From positions 744,001-808,000 of the forward strand of contig JAJTTP010000010.1 in assembly GCA_023313575.1 (NCBI GenBank): 64,000 bases of DNA. Reading direction: 5' to 3'. The notes under the pieces were generated by a model. It did no database searches, was not told the DNA's origin, and saw nothing but the letters and a program-made list of their open reading frames with translations. This document shows positions 58,244-64,000 of the stretch, one piece after another; the first letter of the stretch is position 1, and every line of letters starts with the position of its first letter. This DNA comes from Eutypella sp. D-1 (lineage: Eukaryota > Ascomycota > Sordariomycetes > Xylariales > Diatrypaceae). Position numbers and translations under genes: made by a program.

Positions 58244-58840
58244 GCACGCACAAGTTTGCCACCATGATTCGAAGGCCCCGATAGCAAGCGAAGGGGCGGG
58301 CACGTATCTTGCTCTTTTTTATCCATTCATTACTGATCACTGGTTGCTTTCTACGTATTCGGAAATAATCCATGAGGGCTGCTCGATACTTATTGCTCGA
58401 GGTTATGTTGGTCCAGCTAAGGTTCTATGAATTTATGACGAGGTACATATAATGCATGCATACACGGAACTATTCAACCAACTTGCTCTAAGCCTTTCCA
58501 CTCACTTACGTGAAAGTGATACGTCTTGAGCTCCGTAGTTATCGATCACGAAACATGGGACGCAGGAATATAGACCAGAACATATATGATTTGAACATTG
58601 TCTGTGGAGGATCTATCTCTTTACTCCTAAACGAGTGGGCTGGCAATAGATAGATATGATATGTTAACGATTGGCAGGCGCATTTTCCGTAATGCTATTT
58701 TTTAAGTTTTTTTTCCTGCAATGTTTTCTTTTTTTCTCTTTTTTTCTCTTTTCTTTTCTCCTCTTTTTTTTTAATCCCATCTATCCATCTTATCTTTATC
58801 CAATCCTCCCGCTACTCTTATACTTTCTTTCTCTTATCCC
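58244..58840. other. Convergent 3' region
   Basis: About 600 bp between the convergent H4-variant and acetyltransferase genes. It contains a T/C-rich stretch at 58700-58800 and no gene. Confidence 0.5.
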
Positions 58841-59881
58841 TTAGGACTTCCGCCTCTTGTGCCTCCTCGTGTTATCCCATTCGGCAAGAACGCGGTCGAG
58901 GGCGGCGGCGGCGCGGCGCTCTGAGCGGCGGAGGGGTCCATTGAAGACCTCGGGGAGAACGGGGGCGCCGTTGGCGTGCTCGCGTGCGAAGCCGACGTCG
59001 GCGTCGCGGCCGCAGCGCTCGCGCGTCGCCCGCACCGCCTCCCGCAGCAGGTCCGACCCCACGCCCCGCCCCCGGTACCGCCGCGCCACCGTCCACGCCC
59101 GGATCACCCCGTGTCCGCCCCGGCGCAGCAGCGACTGCTGCTGCCGCGCCCGCCTCTTGCTTCCGCCGCTTCCCGATTTCGGCTCGAGCCGCAACACCAG
59201 TGCCCCGATCAGCGCGTCCCCGAACCGCACCCCGATTACCGTGTCTTCCTCTCTCCTCTCCTTCGCTCCCGATCCGCGACGGCGGCCACCAACGTTGTTG
59301 TTGTCGTCTTCATCGTCGTCGCTAGGCGGTACCAACCATGTCCACCGCATTTCCTCGGCGACGCGGATGTAGCGGCCGGCGAAGTAGCGGATGGTGAGAA
59401 GGTAGGTCATGATGACGCCACAGTACAGCATCATGGCGGTGCCGAGGTCAGACCCGTCACCTAATTCCTCGTCCAAGCCCGGTGCACCCCGCCCCCCAAG
59501 CCCCTGCTGCGGGCGCGACACCAGCACTCGGTGCGAGATGGCCAGCGCGGCGGCTAGCGCCGCGAGCAGGTACGGGTGGAAGACCATGTGCAGGGCCGCA
59601 GACTGGCGCTGTTGGGCGATGGAGTCGGCGACCAGCTCAAGTGCCTCGGCCTTCTCAGCGTCGGACTCTAGTACACCGACCGTCAGCGGCGGTAAGTCGT
59701 CCGGCACTGGGCGCAGGGCCGGGTTCCGGTCCCGGTCCGGTTTCGGGGAACCGGACCCGGATGCCCTCCGTCCCGCTAATCGCGGGGAGTCTGGCATCGT
59801 GCGGTGAACCGTCACGAGTGGCGACGGCAACGGTGATGGAATTGCCCGCGTAGATACCGGTTCTAGGTTCGGCGTTGACAT
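58841..59881 (-). CDS. GNAT-family N-acetyltransferase with membrane segments
   Basis: The minus-strand frame from ATG 59881 to TAA at 58841 encodes 346 residues. The N-terminal 75 residues are Ser/Pro-rich and disordered. Two hydrophobic segments follow (MVFHPYLLAALAAALAI at about 98-115 and MMLYCGVIMTYLLTIRYFAG at about 150-169), giving a hairpin anchor. The acetyl-CoA motif RRYRGRGVGSDLLREA at about 272-287 is the GNAT motif A (R/Q-x-x-G-x-G/A). Membrane-anchored GNATs of this layout, resembling the NAT8 family, are common in fungi; the substrate is unknown. The frame continues upstream to an AG acceptor at 59929. A phase-compatible 91-nt exon with its own ATG (60310-60400, donor GTGAGT, branch TACTAATC) could add 46 residues. 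Very GC-rich codons produce several false antisense frames here. Confidence 0.83.
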   Translation of the reverse strand: MSTPNLEPVSTRAIPSPLPSPLVTVHRTMPDSPRLAGRRASGSGSPKPDRDRNPALRPVPDDLPPLTVGVLESDAEKAEALELVADSIAQQRQSAALHMVFHPYLLAALAAALAISHRVLVSRPQQGLGGRGAPGLDEELGDGSDLGTAMMLYCGVIMTYLLTIRYFAGRYIRVAEEMRWTWLVPPSDDDEDDNNNVGGRRRGSGAKERREEDTVIGVRFGDALIGALVLRLEPKSGSGGSKRRARQQQSLLRRGGHGVIRAWTVARRYRGRGVGSDLLREAVRATRERCGRDADVGFAREHANGAPVLPEVFNGPLRRSERRAAAALDRVLAEWDNTRRHKRRKS

Positions 59882-60991
59882 CGCCGACGGTGAAACTACT
59901 AGGTTCGCCCGCAGGAATGTGAAGAACACTGTTATGCGTGGATGATTAGTAATCGAATATTGACAACGGTCTGGCCTCGGTCACGAATAATCTTTATTAA
60001 TGATGTGGTGTGGTGGTGTGGTAGAGTGTCCAAGACGGGACGATATAGTGCTTGCACACTGCACCCCTCCAAAAAGTCTTGTGATGGATGCTTGATGCGA
60101 CGGCCCCACGCGTTCTGATTAATTGGATGTAACCCTGCTATCCTGGGGCTGACGTAGACAATGGACGGGAAGCAAGCACGGCCAAGCCGCTATACAATAT
60201 GGGGAGGAATGAGTTTGATAAGGAAAATGTTTATAGCGGAAAGAAGGGTAGAAAACAACAAAAAATCGGACGAGAGAATTAATCGAGAAGAAAAACTCTA
60301 TGTACTCACCCGTACTGGTCTTCAGGCCAGGTACCACGTTAAATTTGTCGACCATGGCCGTATTATAAAGTTGTCGCGGCATGAAATCCACGTGGGCCAT
60401 CTTTGAATTTCGTATGGCCCGCAGCCGGCGAAATGGAGATGAACTCTTTCAGCAAGCTCGGAGATTTTCCCTGTCTCTTTTCTTTCGTTTCTTTTTTTTT
60501 TTTCCTACTCGTCTCACTGCCCCTCCAGGAGGCTGAATAAAATGGAAGTGTCGCAATTGCTACCGACCTGATGGGACCTGCCTGATTGTCTTGTTTTTGC
60601 GATTTTTATTTTTCTCCCGAATGGCCCCTTTATCAATAAAGTTGGCGGCGAAACTCAATTGACGAGGGGTCGGGATTCTAGACCCTTAAAATTTGCCGGA
60701 CGATGAATGGAGCTGGCTTAGGGTAATATAAAAAAGGGACTACCCTGAACCCTAAAAACGACCAGGTCCTCCAACCTCTTTTTCCTCTTGGCTATTATAT
60801 ATTGCAAAGTTTTGGGGTAAGATGAGTTTTAGAGGAAAGAGGAAGAAGATGGTGATGAAGAAAAGGGATGGTCTTGTAAGATCTATAACAGTGCGGGAGA
60901 AGGAGGGGGAGATAGAGAAAATACTCCTCGAAAGATATGATCGACAGGGAGCTTATAAGGGTAAGACCGCGATCGGCTCTGCTCAAGTTAA

Positions 60992-61018
60992 TGGTGGTGG
61001 TGGTGGTGGTGGTGGTGG
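60992..61018 (+). repeat. GGT microsatellite
   Basis: Nine tandem GGT units. Confidence 0.8.
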
Positions 61019-61138
61019 AGGGAATGTGACAAATGGACCAACGCCGCTTGCTGCAGCACACACCAATACAGAAGAACCATCCCCAACCAAAACCCAGTCG
61101 ATCGATCCCACGATATCGCAGGACGGGATGGCGATATA

Positions 61139-61199
61139 TGCGTGCGTGTGTGCGTATGTGCGTATGTGCGTGTGTGTGCGTGTGTGTGCGTATGTGCGG
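61139..61199 (+). repeat. Alternating purine-pyrimidine tract (GTGC/GTAT)
   Basis: Sixty bases of almost strictly alternating G/A with T/C (GCGTGTGTGCGTATGTGCG repeated), a sequence type prone to Z-DNA and slippage. Confidence 0.75.
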
Positions 61200-64000
61200 T
61201 GCCCCAGTCGATAGTCTCTGGGTTATCTGATAATGGGGTGGAGGAGGTTCACAAGCGAATAGGATCCCGGGACGGGAGCCCAAGAAAAGCAGCCACGACG
61301 AACTTGGTGTAAGTGGGAGGAGTAGTACGCAGTCCTTCTTGGGTTCCCGGCGGCCTGGGCTTGTTTCGACTTCTATACCATGACCATGTGGTTGGTGCAG
61401 GCCCTTTTTGTCCTCGCCCAGACCGGTTTGCGCTGTTGGTTTGTATATCGCTATCGCCAACAGGTGGTTGACGTTGGCGGCTTGTTTTCGTTGCGTGACC
61501 GGATAGTGGATCGTGTGGCTTTTTGGTTCCGACAACCTGGGCGGTTTCAGACGTCGCGGAGTCGATCTAGAACGTCTGGACGTTCAAAGTGGTAAGAGGT
61601 TCGGGATATCATTTACTGGTCGTGGTGGTTAACGAGAGCAGCGATTCTCTGAATAGATAGATATATATTTCTTGGTTAACGTTCGTTCGTTGAATACTGA
61701 GAGAGTTGTCCAGCCAGCCTGCCAGCCCTGGTTCCTAGCAAATATTTTTTCGCTTCTCGCGGGTTCCTCCCGATGATCGTCACTTGGAATTCCCAAAATA
61801 TGTGTCTACTTAATACACACTTGGAAGCTGCCCCCAAACTCCCGGACTCACAGACTGATCCCGCTCGGCTTCCCGACTCCTCCCCCCCACCATCTATCAG
61901 AAGAGGAGAACGAAGCTATGTAGTTAGCGGATGCCGATAAGCAAATCCTGTTTCGCTCATCCCCCCCGGTGCACTCCTCCTTGTTGCTCCAATGGCCGGG
62001 TCTTAAAAGGTCATTGTCGCAATCCACCGTACATTCGCGTCACAGTAGTTCGAAAGATAATCAAGCGTCGTCGTCCCTCTCCGTTTTGAAACGGACCCTG
62101 TGTTCGCTCGAACGACGACGATGGCGCCCGCCCAGCCGCTCGAGCTTACCCTGCCCAGTATCAACCTGTCAGACACTGTCGATGGCTCCAAAGAGGGGGT
62201 CCCCTCTGTGAGCTCACCATGCGTTTCTTGAAACGCCTGTATACGTAAGAACTGACTCGGGGGGTGATCGACAAACCTTGGAATCCTCAAAGTGGATAGC
62301 GATTCTAGTTACAGAGTCGTGCCGGCTACATATGTAACCAAGACGGATTACGCTAGACCAGGTCATCGGCAGTTTGACCACTACCACCTTCTGGTTTCAT
62401 GCTTTTCTTGTATTCACCTATTAAGACTGCGTTCCTGCCCATATTATCATCCGGGTTACTGTACGCATGCGGCATTCTATATTTGTAGGCTATGCGACAT
62501 GGTTCGCGTCCCCCGCAGAGAGACAAAGAAGTCGATCTATTAAAATACCCGGGTCGGTAAACAGGCTAGCCCAGAGGGTATTCCCAACACGTCATGGGCT
62601 TATCAATAGCTGAATCGGTCGACGGAAGTAGTCGTTTTCACTTGTTTTCACTTGCGTGACTTTTAGTGGCCTCTTGTTTCTGAACTTTGTTTGGTCTCAA
62701 TCTGAAACATATAAAACGACGGTAACCCCGAACCCCGCAATTGCGTGTGCGCACCCATGGAGGTAAGCCGGCAATAATTCGTTCGTCAGCAAGACTACTA
62801 GACCCAGGATTATTCTAAGTAGACGAGTTCACGGGTGAATGGTGGGTGCGTACATACCTACTTAAGTCGGGTGCACCAAACGATAAGTCAGTTGGCAACT
62901 TAGCAGTCTGAGATCCTAGGTAGGCACCTAAGTAGGGACTTATGTAGTTGTGTAGTTAGTGCATCTATCTATGTGCGCAATAGTATGGGACGCGGCGACT
63001 TATGATGCCGATGAGGTGGGGAGGTGAGGGACTCTTGATGGTGTCGCATCACCAAATTCGGCCAACGTTGAAATCCGCCAATGCCCAGACGGTTCCTCTA
63101 TCCAGTATACAGGCAATAGGATGCCTCAAGATAATTACTTTATCTCACTTTCTCTCCCCTCTGTCCAATGGCAACGGTCAAGAGCCTAGATAAGGATGAT
63201 GAATTTTAATAAGCACGGCGGATTCTGCACTATCGGCATCAAGTGGAAGCTTGTCGGCTTGGCAGTTCTCGGCGAGTTGGGTTGACTGGTTGATATGCAA
63301 TAGGGTCGAAGTAAAGCAATGAGATTCCAATGAGATTCCGGGGCCGCGAACCACTCAGAGTAGTCATATGCTTTATTATGTTCTTGAATCCAACTTTACT
63401 TTTATAGGAATGTCAGGGAAGATGCTGGTATGCGATCTACAGCTTAGTAACCTCCCGGGTAGGCAAGCATGGCAGCATGGAGCACGCAAATGGAATCAAT
63501 TAGAGAGCCATCTGGTCCATTGATAGATGTCAGATACAACCAAGCTGGGGCATACCAAGGACATCCATGGATGTGATAGTAATATATTACCTAAACTTAC
63601 TACTGCCCACGCCCCATGGCCGGGTGGATAAGGAACTCGCCAGGTCGCGATCTGTCTCTCCTCCTAGGGCTGAAAGGAGCAACCTTGGACGGCACATGTA
63701 GTTACCACCTGCTTGGGCGGCTAAAGTGACTCACACCCTCAGGACTCCAAAGTCCTACGGTGACACAAGGGAACACAAGCAGACAAGATAGGCTGTTATA
63801 CTACCATGTAGATACCTAGGTACCTACATACTTAGCCTTACCTAGGTATCTGTCAGAGTCCTGCCCAATCCAACCTGAAGTATATCCTCCAGTCTTTCCA
63901 GACAATATTCGGGTACCTATCTATAAGGGATACATATGTGCCTAGTGTATTTCCGTGTGTGGGCTATGTAAAGCAGTATCAACAAGGAATGTTTACAAGC

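Larger units (their letters stand above)
59882..64000. other. Terminal region without recognised genes
   Basis: About 4.1 kb. It starts with the acetyltransferase leader, which may include a first exon at 60310-60400 and a 381-nt intron. It then holds a GGT microsatellite (60992-61018), a GT/GC alternating tract (61139-61199), and recurrent CCTAGGTA palindromes (62915-62945, 63810-63850). Frames of 60-246 codons are low complexity or lack motifs. No tRNA or other RNA gene was seen. Confidence 0.5.

Noticed and set aside
60795..61535. 246-codon minus-strand frame and the overlapping plus-strand frame 60822-61214
   Set aside because: Both translate microsatellites (poly-Thr, THTHTH, poly-Gly); no recognisable protein.
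1..64000. tRNA, rRNA or CRISPR features
   Set aside because: Scanned by eye for B-box-like GGTTCGAATCC patterns with partner arms and for regularly spaced repeats; none was convincing. A covariance-model search would be decisive.

Overview
The window reads as nuclear DNA of a filamentous ascomycete (Pezizomycotina, most likely a Sordariomycete). The signs are GC-rich genes split by short introns with GTRNGT donors, CTAAC-type branch points and YAG acceptors; fungal-specific products (Dbp4, Fad1, Sat4/Hal4 kinase, Svf1, an AA9 LPMO); a short TTAGGG-type telomeric repeat; and an 8.8-kb AT-rich block with the both-strand C-to-T signature of repeat-induced point mutation (RIP).

Layout. 1-3.4 kb: C-terminus of the Dbp4 RNA helicase and a three-exon FAD synthase. 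4.9-5.5 kb: a frameshifted, internally deleted TAP-like alpha/beta-hydrolase relic. 6.0-11.2 kb: a divergent pair, betaine aldehyde dehydrogenase and choline oxidase, both ending in peroxisomal PTS1-type tripeptides. 14.0-16.3 kb: a dihydroxyacetone-synthase-type transketolase. 18.4-18.6 kb: a 63-residue cysteine-rich secreted protein. 19.4-29.7 kb: an O-methyltransferase gene on the minus strand cut in its last exon by nested, RIP-mutated LTR retrotransposons. The outer element has 293-bp LTRs and a GTAAG target duplication. The inner element is a 6.7-kb Ty3/gypsy chromovirus with about 249-bp LTRs. 31.3-34.4 kb: a HIRAN-SNF2-RING helicase. 34.7-38.4 kb: a secreted 4-Cys protein and an AA9 LPMO. 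41-45.6 kb: Hsp10 and a Sat4/Hal4-type kinase. 49.7-53.0 kb: divergent mitochondrial uL11 and SVF1, with a 237-bp inverted-repeat (MITE-like) element between them. 54.8-56.1 kb: an unusual P450-like protein, followed by an interstitial telomeric repeat. 57.3-58.2 kb: a divergent seven-exon histone H4 variant. 58.8-60 kb: a membrane-anchored GNAT acetyltransferase. Beyond about 60.4 kb no gene was recognised.

Functional links. Choline oxidase and betaine aldehyde dehydrogenase together convert choline to glycine betaine, probably in peroxisomes. The neighbouring dihydroxyacetone synthase could assimilate formaldehyde released by later demethylation of betaine, so the three genes may form a C1/choline module (inference). 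Most other genes are unlinked housekeeping genes. The secreted cysteine-rich protein next to a RIP-mutated transposon block resembles the genomic setting of effector genes. Exon limits were placed by hand from splice motifs, phase and family similarity; no database search was possible.
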